From NCBI GenBank assembly GCA_016926955.1, contig JAFGNN010000032.1:1-64000 (forward strand): a DNA stretch of 64,000 nt, in the 5' to 3' direction. The notes beneath the pieces are model-generated. The model was not told the origin of the DNA, ran no database searches, and saw only the letters and a list, made by a program, of their open reading frames with translations. Each line of letters starts with the position of its first letter. Positions within the stretch are counted from its first letter, which is position 1. This document shows, piece after piece, positions 53,506 through 62,965 of this stretch. Source of the stretch: Spirochaetales bacterium. GTDB taxonomy: Bacteria; Spirochaetota; Spirochaetia; Treponematales; UBA12059. The translations under genes were made by a program, and so were the position numbers.

Positions 53506-55710
53506 TCAGCGCAGGTAGCGCAGCTCGTCGCCCTCCGCGACGACGATGGTCACCGAACCGTCGAAGCCGGCGCTGAGCGCGCAGCCGTGCGACTCGACGG
53601 TCCCGCCGCTTCCCGCCCGGGTGGCGCGTCCCGAAAGGAGGACCCGGGATTCGTCCACGAGGACGAGCTTGGTCAACGCGTACCTGACGCCTTCGCGCTC
53701 GAAGGCTACCGGCTCGGCGAGCGTGGCCTCGCCGAAATCCCAGACGCCCCCGGCCGAGACGCGGACCCCGTCGAGGGACAGACCTTCGAGGCCGGGCGCG
53801 ACCTGCGCGGGCCGGACGCCTTCCAGCCGCACCCGGAGCGAGGCTCCCGAGAGCTCGAGGGCGCCGCGCGAGACCCGCAGGGAGCCACCCGCGACACGCT
53901 CCACAACGAGCTCCGATTCGAACGAGGACTCGACCGACGGCGTCGAGCCGTCGAGGGGGATGTGGAGCGCAGCCGGATCGCGCCGCCAAAGGCCGTACGG
54001 CAGCGCCGACGGATAGTGGACGCCGCCGGAAATCTCGAGGGCGCCGTCGCGCACCGCGGCTTCGCCGGTGAAAACGAAACCGTCGAGCTTGAAGGGGTCG
54101 AGGCCGTGGAACTCCAGCCCTCCCCCGTTCGGGAAGATCCCGCCCTGGAAGCGGATGCTCCCCTCGGCCGCCGGCCAGGCCGGATCAAAGACCATCGAGC
54201 CGAAACCGAAGCCCTCGTCCGAAAGCCAGCCGTTTTCGAGCCGAAAGCTTCCGGCTGATACGTCGAAAGCGTAGGCCCGGATGGTATCCGGCATGTCGAA
54301 GGAACCGTCCGGACGGAGGATCAGGCGGTCGAGGAAAATCGAGTAGCCGCCGAATTCCGGGGGCAGCTCGAGGACGCCGCGGGCGAGTATGCCGTCCTCT
54401 AAGAAGAAGGCTTCAAGGGATCGGAAGCGGCCGCCGTAGAGCGGCAGGCCGAGCTCTCCGCTCGCCGCCGCCGTCTCCACGAGCCAGCCTTCGCTCGAGA
54501 AGGCGAGGTTCTCGAAGGGTATCGTGGCGCCGCGCCACTCGACCTTCGCCTCGGGGGCGATCAGGGCCCAGACGTGCTTCATGTCGCCGACGCGGCCTAT
54601 CGAAGCGTCCGCGCTCGTCAGCTCCCAGCCGCCGTACGATACCCGGACCGGCTCGTCGAAGGCGGAGACCTCGAAGTAGTTCTCGCCCTCCCAGTACGAT
54701 CCGGCCCAGGCCCGGACGGCGCCGGGGGCGCTCCGGAACTCTCCGCCGCCGAGCGAGTCGGGCAGGCGCACGAGACCCGAACCCGTCATGGGCACGCCCG
54801 CGGTTTCTGCCTCGAACTCGAGCTGGAAGGCGCCCTCCCACCCGAACGCCGCGACGCCGCCCTTCGGCGTCGACGAGACGAGCAACCCGTCACCCCCGTA
54901 GAGTGCCCGCGACCAGGGCGCCTCGTCCAGGCCCCAGTCGTCCTCGGCCGGCTGTCGGGACTCGAGCTCGACGACGAGCCTCCCGCCTTCGCGCTTCAGG
55001 GTCATCGACTCCACGGCGACGTCGCCGAGGCCGCTCAGCGAAGCGTACAGGTCGGAACGGAGCGTATCCGCGCCGGCCACCGGATTCCACGACGTGTCGA
55101 AGCGGAGCGTCTCGACGCGGCCGAACAGGCTCGCCGCTCCTCTGGGAGCTGCGGCGTCCGGATTCTCCGGACCGTAACCCGATACCAGCCAGCCGTTGCG
55201 GGCGAGGAGCCCGTCCGCTCCGATCGAGAGCTCGTAGGCGAGGAGCAGCCAGCCGTCCCAGGCCAGGTTCGCGCCGCCTTCCTCAAAGACGCCGCCGAAG
55301 GGGTCGGGCGTCCTGACGTAGTGGCAGTCGGCGGCGAAGGGACCGCGGGTATCCGCACGCAGTTCGATCGAGCGGAAGGCCGGCGCGGGATCGAAACCCG
55401 GAAGGGGTTGCCGGGGCGCGACGAAGAGCGCGCCGTCCGGGGGCGAGAGTTCGAAGGTTTCGACGAGCACCGCGTCGCCGGACACGGACACGCCGCTGGC
55501 AGTACCCGCGAAGCCGAAAAGGATCGCGGGCACAGCCGCGGCCGAATCGATACGGGAACCGCCCGGGAATACGATGGGCGAATCCGGCGCCGAGACCCAG
55601 GCGGGCAGGGCCACGGTCTCGGCGAAGCCCGCGAAGCCGGCGGCGGAGGCGAGCGCGGCGACGAGGACGAAAGCCGCCGCGTGCGAAACGGTACGGGACG
55701 GGCCCTTCAT
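53506..55710 (-). CDS. Large exported beta-rich protein, unknown function
   Basis: A 734-residue protein with a signal peptide (hydrophobic AAAFVLVAALASAAGFAG, cleavage after AETVA or nearby). The mature part is rich in Gly, aromatic and acidic residues in repeating beta-strand patterns (for example GGVHYPSALPYGLWR, GGSLRVSRGALELSG, GGVWDFGEATLAEPV), giving the appearance of a beta-helix or AsmA/large-repeat secreted protein. No catalytic motif is seen. It overlaps the upstream propeller gene by four bases (ATGA), so the two are probably made together. Confidence 0.83.
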   Translation of the reverse strand: MKGPSRTVSHAAAFVLVAALASAAGFAGFAETVALPAWVSAPDSPIVFPGGSRIDSAAAVPAILFGFAGTASGVSVSGDAVLVETFELSPPDGALFVAPRQPLPGFDPAPAFRSIELRADTRGPFAADCHYVRTPDPFGGVFEEGGANLAWDGWLLLAYELSIGADGLLARNGWLVSGYGPENPDAAAPRGAASLFGRVETLRFDTSWNPVAGADTLRSDLYASLSGLGDVAVESMTLKREGGRLVVELESRQPAEDDWGLDEAPWSRALYGGDGLLVSSTPKGGVAAFGWEGAFQLEFEAETAGVPMTGSGLVRLPDSLGGGEFRSAPGAVRAWAGSYWEGENYFEVSAFDEPVRVSYGGWELTSADASIGRVGDMKHVWALIAPEAKVEWRGATIPFENLAFSSEGWLVETAAASGELGLPLYGGRFRSLEAFFLEDGILARGVLELPPEFGGYSIFLDRLILRPDGSFDMPDTIRAYAFDVSAGSFRLENGWLSDEGFGFGSMVFDPAWPAAEGSIRFQGGIFPNGGGLEFHGLDPFKLDGFVFTGEAAVRDGALEISGGVHYPSALPYGLWRRDPAALHIPLDGSTPSVESSFESELVVERVAGGSLRVSRGALELSGASLRVRLEGVRPAQVAPGLEGLSLDGVRVSAGGVWDFGEATLAEPVAFEREGVRYALTKLVLVDESRVLLSGRATRAGSGGTVESHGCALSAGFDGSVTIVVAEGDELRYLR

Positions 55711-57407
55711 TCTTCACCTCCGATGGGAATCCAGCGCCCCGCGCCGGTCGCCGCGTCGAACAGGACGAGGAAGCGGGCCAGGCCGCCCGCGACGGCGACG
55801 AGACCGACCGTGCCGTCGCCCGAGACGATCGGCACGAGGCCGTCATCGAGGTTCGAGGAGGATTCGGAGAGGCTGCCGCCCTCCAGCGAGACGAGCGCCT
55901 TTCCGTCTGCCCACAGGGTCCACGAGCCCGCGGCCTTCGTCGCGTAGAGCGCGCCGCCGCCGGGCGTGCCCGCGTAGATCCGCGAGAGCCCTTCGTAGGG
56001 TCCGAAGCTACCCGACTCGCCGCGTACCAGCATGCCGTCGCCGGAGGGCTCGGAACGCAGACCCGTGCCGAAGATGGTCGACTCCGGCACCAAGGCAGCG
56101 TCGAAGGGCGCGAGCTCGCCCTCGCGCGTCCGGAAGCTCGCGGCGCTCGAACGGTCGTAGCGCGAACCGTTCCACACGACGGCGAGCGAACCGTCGGCGA
56201 CGAGTTCCCAGGAGCCGAGATTGCGGTAAGGGCCCAGCTTGAAGCCCGAGCCGTAGATCCATTCGTCCCAGGCCGCGCCTCGGACCTGCGCCGCGAAGGT
56301 CGAGCCGTCGGCGGAGTACGCGAGGCGCCGGACGTCGCCGAAGGGTCCGAGGCGGCCCGTGCTTTCCTCGATGTAGTATTTCTCGCCTTCGCGGACGATG
56401 AACGCCGCCCGCTTCAGGTCCGGCGAGGGCACGGGTCGCGCCGCCAGGTTCCCGGGTTCGGCCCAGGGTCCGCCCGCGACCGTGTCGCCGTCGTACACCG
56501 TCCACGCGTACGTGCCGCCGCGTTCCTCGCGCACGAAGAAGCGCGGCGTACGGCCGTCCGGCGCGAAGCCCGGCTCGAGCAAGGGCAGATCGGAGAGGTC
56601 CATGACGATGCCGCGACCGCCCGGCTCCTCAGCGCCGTTCGGCGGGAAGGTCGGGAAGGTCGGGAAGGGACCGTACGAGCGGTCGGCGGTGCAGATCCAG
56701 AGACGCCCCTCCGCGTCCGTGACGCGGTACATGATGTCGGAGCCGTCGGGCGCGACGCGGACGTTCGCTATATAGTCCCAAGGCCCTGAGACGCCCGAGT
56801 CGGTGACGACCGACCAGCCGTCCTCGTAGCTCCGGAAGAACCAGCGGGAGCCTGAGAAGAAGCCGGGTTCCCTCCCGCGGCCGCGGCTCTCGAAATCGAC
56901 GACCACCTCGGTCGCGCCGGTCCCGCGGACGTAGCCGACAAAGAGGAAGCGGGAAGAATCGGGCGAGAAGGCCGTCCGGGTCACGTCGGACCACGGGCCG
57001 GAGCGCCGGCCGCCTTCGAGCACCCAGTGCTCCTCGTACGCAGTCTGGGCCGAGCAGGCCGCGCGCCGGCCGTCGGCGGAGAAGACCGGGTTATCGACAT
57101 GCTCGAAGGGACCCTCGAGCCCGTAGCCGAGGTCGACCCAGAGGCTGCGCGAGCCGCCCCCGTTCCGGCGGTAGAGTGCCACGCGGGCGCCCGCGGGATG
57201 CCACGCGGCGTATACGAGCCCGTAGCCCTCGGGCACGTCGAAAGCCAGCTCGTATGAACCGTCGGGCAAGGCGGTCGCGACGGGCGTCTTCGGGACGAAG
57301 GGAGCGCTTTCCGCGCCTTGGGCGATGGCGGGACCGGCTGCCGCGAGCGCAAGAACCGCGAGCGCCGTGACCGGGAACGACGACGCCGCTGATCCCTGTT
57401 TCCTCAT
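55707..57407 (-). CDS. Exported beta-propeller-like protein, unknown function
   Basis: A 566-residue protein with a signal peptide (SFPVTALAVLALAAAGPAIAQ). Repeats of the type NPVFSADGRRAAC, RTAFSPDSSRFLFVG, NVRVAPDGSDIMYRV, RPVPSPDLKRAAFIV and LAYSADGSTFAAQV resemble WD40-like PD40 blades, suggesting a periplasmic or surface propeller. A nine-base GGTCGGGAA unit is repeated three times near 56649-56675 on the plus strand and gives a tandem Pro-Thr-Phe peptide in the protein. AAGGAGAAACC precedes the ATG. Its job is not known; it is paired with the downstream beta-rich protein. Confidence 0.85.
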   Translation of the reverse strand: MRKQGSAASSFPVTALAVLALAAAGPAIAQGAESAPFVPKTPVATALPDGSYELAFDVPEGYGLVYAAWHPAGARVALYRRNGGGSRSLWVDLGYGLEGPFEHVDNPVFSADGRRAACSAQTAYEEHWVLEGGRRSGPWSDVTRTAFSPDSSRFLFVGYVRGTGATEVVVDFESRGRGREPGFFSGSRWFFRSYEDGWSVVTDSGVSGPWDYIANVRVAPDGSDIMYRVTDAEGRLWICTADRSYGPFPTFPTFPPNGAEEPGGRGIVMDLSDLPLLEPGFAPDGRTPRFFVREERGGTYAWTVYDGDTVAGGPWAEPGNLAARPVPSPDLKRAAFIVREGEKYYIEESTGRLGPFGDVRRLAYSADGSTFAAQVRGAAWDEWIYGSGFKLGPYRNLGSWELVADGSLAVVWNGSRYDRSSAASFRTREGELAPFDAALVPESTIFGTGLRSEPSGDGMLVRGESGSFGPYEGLSRIYAGTPGGGALYATKAAGSWTLWADGKALVSLEGGSLSESSSNLDDGLVPIVSGDGTVGLVAVAGGLARFLVLFDAATGAGRWIPIGGEE

Positions 57408-57560
57408 GGTTTCTCCTTGTCGATCGGCGGGGCTGCGACGCCGTCCGGGCGTCGCCGGAGCCGATTGTAGCACGCACCCTCCCCCGCGACACGTCCGGCG
57501 GGAATCCGCTATCCTGTACCCCCGAGGCCCTCCCGGCGCGGAGGTCCCCGGGAGGAACCG

Positions 57561-59102
57561 ATGGCCGCCACAGCGTTCGACAACGACCTGTACATCCGCG
57601 AGCAGGCGGGCTTCATCCGCGAACGGATGCATCGCTTCGAGGGCCGGCTCTACCTCGAGTTCGGCGGCAAGCTGCTGGCCGACTTCCACGCGGCGCGCGT
57701 CCTGCCCGGCTACGACCCCAACGTCAAGGTGCGCCTGCTCAAGGAGCTCGAGCGCGACGCCGAGATCGTGCTCTGCATCCACGCGGGCGCCATCGAGCAC
57801 CGCAAGATCCGCGCCGACTACGGCATCACCTACGACGCCGACGCCCTCAAGCTCATCGACGACCTGGGCGAATGGGGCCTCGGCGTCTCGGCCGTCGTCA
57901 TCACCCGCTGGGAAGGCCAGGCCCAGGCCAAGGCCTTCCGGACCAAGCTCGAGAACCGCGGCGTGCGCGTCTACGTCCACGAGCCCACCCGCGGCTATCC
58001 CACCGACCTCGACCTGATCGTCTCGGAGGAGGGCTACGGCGCCAACCCGCGCGTCGAGACCACCAAGCCGCTCGTGGTCGTCACCGGGCCCGGGCCGGGC
58101 TCCGGGAAGATGGCTACCTGCCTCTCGCAGGTCTGGCACGACCACAACGCGGGCACGCGCGCCATGTACGCCAAGTTCGAGACCTTCCCCATCTGGAACC
58201 TGCCGCTCAAGCATCCGGTCAACCTCGCGTACGAGGCCGCGACGCTCGACCTCAAGGACTCGAACCTGATCGACCCCTTCCACCTCGAGGCCACGGGCGA
58301 GACGGCGGTCAACTACAACCGCGACGTCGAGTCCTTCCCCATCCTCAAGGCCATCCTGGAGCGCATAACGGGCGAAGGCGCGGCCTACCGCTCGCCCACC
58401 GAGATGGGCGTCAACCGCGTCGGCTTCGCCATCGCGGACGACGAGGCCGCGCGCGAGGCGGCGCGGCAGGAAGTCGTGCGGCGCTACCTCCGCTGCTCCT
58501 GCGAGTACATGATGGGCATGGCCGACCGCGAGGCGCTCAACAAGGCTGACCGCCTGCTCAAGGAGCTCGGCATCGGCCCCGAGATCCGGCGCGTCGTGCC
58601 GGCGGCCCGCGAAGCCGCGTTGGCGGCGGAAGCCGCGGCGAAGGCCGCGCCGGACCGCGAGGACGAGGCGCCCTCCGACACGGCCACCTGCGGCGCCGCC
58701 CTCGAGCTCGCGGACGGCCGCATCGTCACGGGCCACAACTCGAAGCTCCTCCACGCGGCCACGGCCGCCGTCATCAACGCGCTCAAGGCGCTCGCAAAGC
58801 TTCCCGACGGCATCCACCTGCTCTCGCCCGTGGTCATCGAGTCGATCGGGCGCCTGAAGCGCGGGGCGCTCCACGGCCGCTCGGCCAGCCTGGACGTCGA
58901 CGAGGCGCTGATCGCGCTGGCCATCTCGGGCGCGCTCAACCCCTCGGTGCAGGCCTGCCTCGACCGCGCGGGCGAGCTTCGCGGCTGCCAGATGCATCTG
59001 ACGCACATCCCAAGCCCGGGCGACGAGGCGGGGTTGCGGCGCCTCGGCGTCAACCTGACGAGCGACCCCGCCTACGCGACACGCAGGCTCTGGGTGGAAT
59101 AG
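57561..59102 (+). CDS. DUF1846 (UPF0371) family protein
   Basis: A 513-residue cytoplasmic protein of the UPF0371/DUF1846 family, found in Firmicutes, Actinobacteria and spirochaetes; its activity is not established. Family stretches include NDLYIREQAGFIRERMHRFEG, LYLEFGGKLLADFHAARVLPG and VTGPGPGSGKMATCLSQ. The last is a P-loop-like GPGPGSGKMAT. The ATG at 57561 follows GGGAGGAACC. A TATCCT box lies at 57510-57515. Genes on both sides are on the opposite strand. Confidence 0.92.
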   Translation: MAATAFDNDLYIREQAGFIRERMHRFEGRLYLEFGGKLLADFHAARVLPGYDPNVKVRLLKELERDAEIVLCIHAGAIEHRKIRADYGITYDADALKLIDDLGEWGLGVSAVVITRWEGQAQAKAFRTKLENRGVRVYVHEPTRGYPTDLDLIVSEEGYGANPRVETTKPLVVVTGPGPGSGKMATCLSQVWHDHNAGTRAMYAKFETFPIWNLPLKHPVNLAYEAATLDLKDSNLIDPFHLEATGETAVNYNRDVESFPILKAILERITGEGAAYRSPTEMGVNRVGFAIADDEAAREAARQEVVRRYLRCSCEYMMGMADREALNKADRLLKELGIGPEIRRVVPAAREAALAAEAAAKAAPDREDEAPSDTATCGAALELADGRIVTGHNSKLLHAATAAVINALKALAKLPDGIHLLSPVVIESIGRLKRGALHGRSASLDVDEALIALAISGALNPSVQACLDRAGELRGCQMHLTHIPSPGDEAGLRRLGVNLTSDPAYATRRLWVE

Positions 59103-59104
59103 GC

Positions 59105-59148
59105 GTGAGCGCGTGAAACGCGCTCACGGCGCCGAGCCAACGCTCGGC
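59105..59148. terminator. Two hairpins between convergent genes
   Basis: GTGAGCGCG (59105-59113) pairs with CGCGCTCAC (59119-59127), and GCCGAGC (59131-59137) pairs with GCTCGGC (59142-59148). They lie between the stops of DUF1846 and the PP2C phosphatase. No T runs follow. Confidence 0.5.
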
Positions 59149-59271
59149 GACTGCATGAAGCCCGTTCGCGGCGCCGAGCACGCGATCGAAGGCCCCGCGC
59201 AAGGACCGACCGGGCATGGCGGATGCCAGGCACCCCGATCAGGGAGCTTCCGACCGCGCGGAAATCCGGCC

Positions 59272-60456
59272 CTATTCCACGAAGAGGGCCAGGAAGCTCA
59301 GGTCGTCCTGCTGGGGAACGCGGCCACGGAAGGAATCGAAGGCTTCCCGCAGCCCCTCCGCCAGCGGGCGCCCGGCGGCCAGAAGCTTCGTGACGACGGC
59401 GCCGAGCCGCGCCTCGGTAAACTCGTTCCCGCCTTGGTCCTCCTGTTCGACGAAGCCGTCCGAGTAGACGAAGACGACGTCGCCGGGCGCGAGCTTCCAT
59501 TCGGACAAGGCCGGCGCCAGGTCGGGCGCCAGGCCGAGCGGCAGGTTTGCGCCGGAATTCCTTACTCGTCGCGGCTCGCCGCCCCGGAACACCAGGACGT
59601 GGGAATGCCCCATGTCGGCGACACGCAGGCGGAGGCTCCGCCGGTCGAAGTCCATGAAAAAGCCGGTCAGGTATTTTTCGAGATGGAAGGCGTCCACGAC
59701 GGCGCGGTTGAGCTCGCCGAGGAACCTGGCGAGGGAATCTTCTCGGCGGCGCATGCGTTGCATGCCCCAGAGCATCGACACGAGCACCGAGGCTTCGACG
59801 CCCTTTCCGGAGACGTCGCAGAGGCTGCAGAAGCACTCGTCATCCGAATCGCGACGGGCGAAATGGAGATCCCCGCCGATTCCCTTGGCCATGCGAGACC
59901 AGGCCTCCACCCGCCAGTGCGCGCCGCGCACGTCGCCTCGGCCGTCCATCAGGCGTCCCTGCAGGGCGCCGGCCCGTTCCACGTCGCTTCTGGTCATGCC
60001 CGAAAGGTGCGCCGCGAGGTCCTGCGCTGAAAAGGCGCCGGCGAAGCGGCCTTCCGCGTCTTCGAGAAGCATCCATTCCGAGCGGACTTCGCCGAGGGCT
60101 TCGGCGGCCACGGTGAAGAGCTCGGCGCCGGCGCTCCAGCGCCGCGCGTCCTCCATCCATTCGGACACGCGGGCCCTCGACAAAACGTCGTACCCGAAGG
60201 GCTTTCCGAGAATCGTGAACAGGCGCTGGGCGACGACAAGCCCGAGGGCGTGGCCGCGCTCGTCCACGACCGCCACCACGGGCAGCCCGGGCATGCGCCT
60301 GAACTCGTCGGCCAGGTCGCGCAGCAGCGCCGATTCGCGCACCGTGGCAAAATGCCGCGCCACCGCGAGGATGCCCGTCGGATAGACCTTGCCCGGCTCG
60401 ATCATCCGCACCGTACCGTCACCCGACCTCACGGCCATTCCAATCGTCGTCGACAT
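59272..60456 (-). CDS. PP2C/SpoIIE-type phosphatase with CBS-like sensor (RsbU-like)
   Basis: A 394-residue protein. The N-terminal ~150 residues resemble tandem CBS or CBS-like motifs (LRDLADEFRRMPGLPVVAVVDERGHALGLV), and the C-terminal part is the SpoIIE/RsbU phosphatase: GGDLHFARR (about 195), FCSLCDVSGKGVEASVLVSMLWGM, MGHSHVLVF and QQDDLSFLAL, with the aspartates for Mn2+. It would dephosphorylate a STAS-domain protein in a partner-switching system. The STAS and HATPase genes stand divergently at 60612 and 60932. Ribosome site GAGGA. Confidence 0.9.
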   Translation of the reverse strand: MSTTIGMAVRSGDGTVRMIEPGKVYPTGILAVARHFATVRESALLRDLADEFRRMPGLPVVAVVDERGHALGLVVAQRLFTILGKPFGYDVLSRARVSEWMEDARRWSAGAELFTVAAEALGEVRSEWMLLEDAEGRFAGAFSAQDLAAHLSGMTRSDVERAGALQGRLMDGRGDVRGAHWRVEAWSRMAKGIGGDLHFARRDSDDECFCSLCDVSGKGVEASVLVSMLWGMQRMRRREDSLARFLGELNRAVVDAFHLEKYLTGFFMDFDRRSLRLRVADMGHSHVLVFRGGEPRRVRNSGANLPLGLAPDLAPALSEWKLAPGDVVFVYSDGFVEQEDQGGNEFTEARLGAVVTKLLAAGRPLAEGLREAFDSFRGRVPQQDDLSFLALFVE

Positions 60457-60611
60457 GGTCGCGATCCTCGCCCGCGCGAGTCAGGATCCGGTCGGACTTG
60501 CGTGAGTTTTCCGTTAGCGCGCGAACGGCACGCTTGACCCTAACCGAATGCTCGCGCCGGCCTCACGCATTCCTGACGCGGCGCGGTCACCTTGGCCCCA
60601 AGGAGGACGGA

Positions 60612-60935
60612 ATGAACGTTCTGCTCTCGAAGAACGCCGACGACGGCTACCGGACCGTGCTGCTGGATGGCGACTGCGATCTCTACTCGGCGCCGTCAAT
60701 GCGCGACGCCATCCTCGCCCTCATCGCCCGCGGGACCCGTCGCCTGCGCCTGGATTTCGGCAAGGTAGGCTACCTCGACTCGACGGGGGTCGGCTCGATC
60801 ATCCGCATCCTGCACGCCATGAAAGCGATCGGCGGAACGGTGGTGTTCAGGGGGCTCGCGGGATCGCCCCGGAAGGTGCTCGAATACTGCAACGTCATCT
60901 CGGTCATGCGGCTCGAGGAAGGGGACGCGGCGTGA
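60612..60935 (+). CDS. STAS-domain anti-sigma-factor antagonist
   Basis: A 107-residue STAS domain. The phosphorylatable Ser/Thr lies in LDSTGVGSII (about residues 57-66), the conserved position of SpoIIAA/RsbV. The N-terminus is a short strand (MNVLLSKN). AAGGAGGACGG gives a strong ribosome site. It is immediately followed by an HATPase kinase (GTGA overlap), which would phosphorylate it, and divergent from a PP2C phosphatase that would remove the phosphate. Confidence 0.92.
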   Translation: MNVLLSKNADDGYRTVLLDGDCDLYSAPSMRDAILALIARGTRRLRLDFGKVGYLDSTGVGSIIRILHAMKAIGGTVVFRGLAGSPRKVLEYCNVISVMRLEEGDAA

Positions 60936-61474
60936 CGGGAACCTTGATCTACCGGAAGCTCATCGTGGACGACCGGAACGAGCTGTTCGACGAGCAGGGC
61001 ATGCGTTGCCTGGAGTTCCCGAGCGACTACGCGAAGGTCCGCGACTTCACCAAGGAAATCATCGCCTCCGCGCCCGAGCGCTTCCGCGAGGGCTCGCTCC
61101 TCGAACAGCAGGTTTCGGAGATCGTGAAGAACGCGATCAAGCACGGGAACCGGGGCGATCCTTCGAAAAACGTGAAGGTCCGCTTCGACTTCCGGCGTCG
61201 GGCGCGGCTCATCGTCGAGGACGAGGGCCGGGGCTTCGAGGAGCTCGACGAGTGGAACGCCTTCCTCGCCCGGCGCCAGGAGGCCCTGTTCCGCGAGGAT
61301 TTCGACGCGTTCCTCCACCTGGCCGCGTGGCGCGGCAGAAACAGCGGTCCCGACGACGGGGGGAACAGCCTGATCGCGGCGCTTGAGTACTGGAACGGCG
61401 GCATGGTCTTCAACGCGGCGCGGAACAAGGTCGGCGTCGTCCGCTGGTTCACGGGCGGGTCGGCGATCGGCTGA
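60932..61474 (+). CDS. RsbW/SpoIIAB-like ATP-binding protein (anti-sigma kinase-like)
   Basis: A 180-residue GHKL ATPase. The N-box is SEIVKNAIKHGNRGD (about 65-79) and the G1 box VEDEGRGFEELD. A long insertion (WNAFLARRQEALFREDFDAFLHLAAWRGRNSGPDDGGN) lies before the final GGNSLIAALEYW, so the kinase is somewhat larger than RsbW. It is translationally coupled to the STAS gene by GTGA. The client sigma factor or other target is not in the window. Confidence 0.88.
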   Translation: MTGTLIYRKLIVDDRNELFDEQGMRCLEFPSDYAKVRDFTKEIIASAPERFREGSLLEQQVSEIVKNAIKHGNRGDPSKNVKVRFDFRRRARLIVEDEGRGFEELDEWNAFLARRQEALFREDFDAFLHLAAWRGRNSGPDDGGNSLIAALEYWNGGMVFNAARNKVGVVRWFTGGSAIG

Positions 61475-61499
61475 GAAGCATCGAAGCCGGCCGCTCCGC

Positions 61500-62666
61500 T
61501 CAACCCGTCGGCGCCGCCGGTCCCTTCCCCGCCCCCTTCACGCTCCGGGACGCCCCGCGCGGCTTCAGGCGCCGCACCGTGATGGCGTCGGCGGGACAGA
61601 CCTCGTGGCAACAATAGCAGCGTATGCAAGCGCCGTGGTCGACGCGCACCGAGCGTCCCGTGGCGCCCCGCGCGTCGTCCACAAGGACGAGGGCGGCAGC
61701 GGGGCAGATGTGGAGGCAGGCGCCGCAGGCGATGCAGCGCGCGCGGTCGAACCAGGGCCGCGGAGTCGCCAGGTTCTTGAGGAAGGACGGCAAGCTCGAA
61801 ACCGGGCTCCTCGGGGCGGGCTTCCAGTCGCGGACAACCAGCGACTCGAGGCTCGCGCCCCGCACCTCGATCTCGGCGTCCGAGGAGATCCAGGCGCGAC
61901 GCTCGAGACCGTCCTTCAGGTTCGGGACGGAGTCCGGGTCTATGCCGACGATGCGGCAAGCGGTCCGGTCGGCGGCCAGCGGGTCCCGCGAGGCGATCAG
62001 CGCGCCCACCTTCCTCGGATAACCCGAGCCCGGTCCCGGTCCCTCCATGCCGACGATGCCGTCGATGAGGGCGAAGTCCGGCTCGAGCGCCTGGGCCAGG
62101 TCGTTCAGCATGAGGGCGAACGCGGCCGGATCGGGGAAGCGCAGGTGGAACGCAGGCTTCTGCAGGCCAGGCACGCAGCCGAACAGGTTTTTGAGCGCGC
62201 CCGTGTACCCCATCAGCGTGTGGTTCTTGAGCTTCGCGAGCGATACGAGCACGTCCGCCTCGAGCGCGGCGCGCGCTACGTTGAACGACTTGAGCGCCTT
62301 GCCGCGAGGCGCCTCGAGCCTCGCCGCGTCCATGAAGTCCACCCACTCGGCGCCTTCGGCCTCGGCGACCTGGAGCAGCCCGGTGGCGCGGAACGCCTGG
62401 TCGCCCACCTGGAAGCCGGGCGAGTCGCCGACCAGGACGTGCTTCGCGCCGCGGGCGCGGACCTGGCGGATCGCCGCGCGCAACACCTCCGGGTGGGTGG
62501 TCGCGGCGGCTTCGGGGGCGATGCCGAGCAGGATATTCGGCTTGAGCAGGACCGTCCTGCCGCGGACGTCCGGAAAGCCGGCCAGCTCGAAGGCTTCGGC
62601 GCAGGCGGCCGCGACGGCTTCGGGCTCGTAATCGTCCTGCCGGACGAGGGACACGATGGCGCTCAT
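61500..62666 (-). CDS. DUF362 protein with two [4Fe-4S] ferredoxin motifs
   Basis: A 388-residue protein. The DUF362 domain (about 1-250) has LLKPNILLG, HPEVLRAAIRQVRARGAK and LVSLAKLKNHTLMGYTGALKNLFGCVPG. The C-terminal part carries two [4Fe-4S] motifs, CIACGACLHICP and CIRCYCCHEVCP, so it binds two clusters and probably handles electrons. The function of the family is not established. The start at 62666 fits the leaderless TAGGAT box seven bases upstream; an ATG at 62675 overlaps that box. It converges with the HATPase gene. Confidence 0.9.
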   Translation of the reverse strand: MSAIVSLVRQDDYEPEAVAAACAEAFELAGFPDVRGRTVLLKPNILLGIAPEAAATTHPEVLRAAIRQVRARGAKHVLVGDSPGFQVGDQAFRATGLLQVAEAEGAEWVDFMDAARLEAPRGKALKSFNVARAALEADVLVSLAKLKNHTLMGYTGALKNLFGCVPGLQKPAFHLRFPDPAAFALMLNDLAQALEPDFALIDGIVGMEGPGPGSGYPRKVGALIASRDPLAADRTACRIVGIDPDSVPNLKDGLERRAWISSDAEIEVRGASLESLVVRDWKPAPRSPVSSLPSFLKNLATPRPWFDRARCIACGACLHICPAAALVLVDDARGATGRSVRVDHGACIRCYCCHEVCPADAITVRRLKPRGASRSVKGAGKGPAAPTG

Positions 62667-62673
62667 GCGCGGC

Positions 62674-62679
62674 ATCCTA
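62674..62679 (-). promoter_or_regulatory. Leaderless -10 box of the DUF362 gene
   Basis: TAGGAT on the minus strand ends seven bases before the ATG at 62666; no ribosome site is present. The -35 region is weak. Confidence 0.42.
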
Positions 62680-62871
62680 CACGAAACGCCGGCTTCCGGG
62701 GAATCGGATTTTCATGTCAGGCGCCCCGGCGCCGCATCCTGCGGCCCGCACATTCGCCAGGCTGACGAGGCCAGGGAAGGCCGAGCGCGGCCACCGGACG
62801 AAGCGCGTGCGCTTCATCGATGTCACGAGCGAGGGCACGATGCCCGAGCCGTGACTGGGGGCCTCCGCTCC

Positions 62872-62932
62872 AATGGGTTCGGGAAGTCAGATTAAAAAAA
62901 TACCGAACTCCCGCGAAGGTCCCGAACCCATT
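62872..62932 (-). repeat. 13-bp inverted repeat with A-rich centre
   Basis: AATGGGTTCGGGA (62872-62884) and TCCCGAACCCATT (62920-62932) are perfectly complementary with 35 bases between. The minus-strand centre contains a T7 run. It may be a terminator-like or regulatory element after the TAXI gene. Confidence 0.55.
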
Positions 62933-62965
62933 TCCGCTTCGATCCCTGGCGCTTTCAAAGTTCGG

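Noticed and set aside
56648-56676. Nine-base tandem repeat (GGTCGGGAA x3)
   Set aside because: It is inside the propeller-like coding sequence and yields a small Pro-Thr-Phe repeat; not a separate element.
62714-62854. 46-codon frame on the plus strand
   Set aside because: No ribosome site or clear -10, no family similarity; the RVRFIDVTSEGTMPEP end looks protein-like but is not enough.
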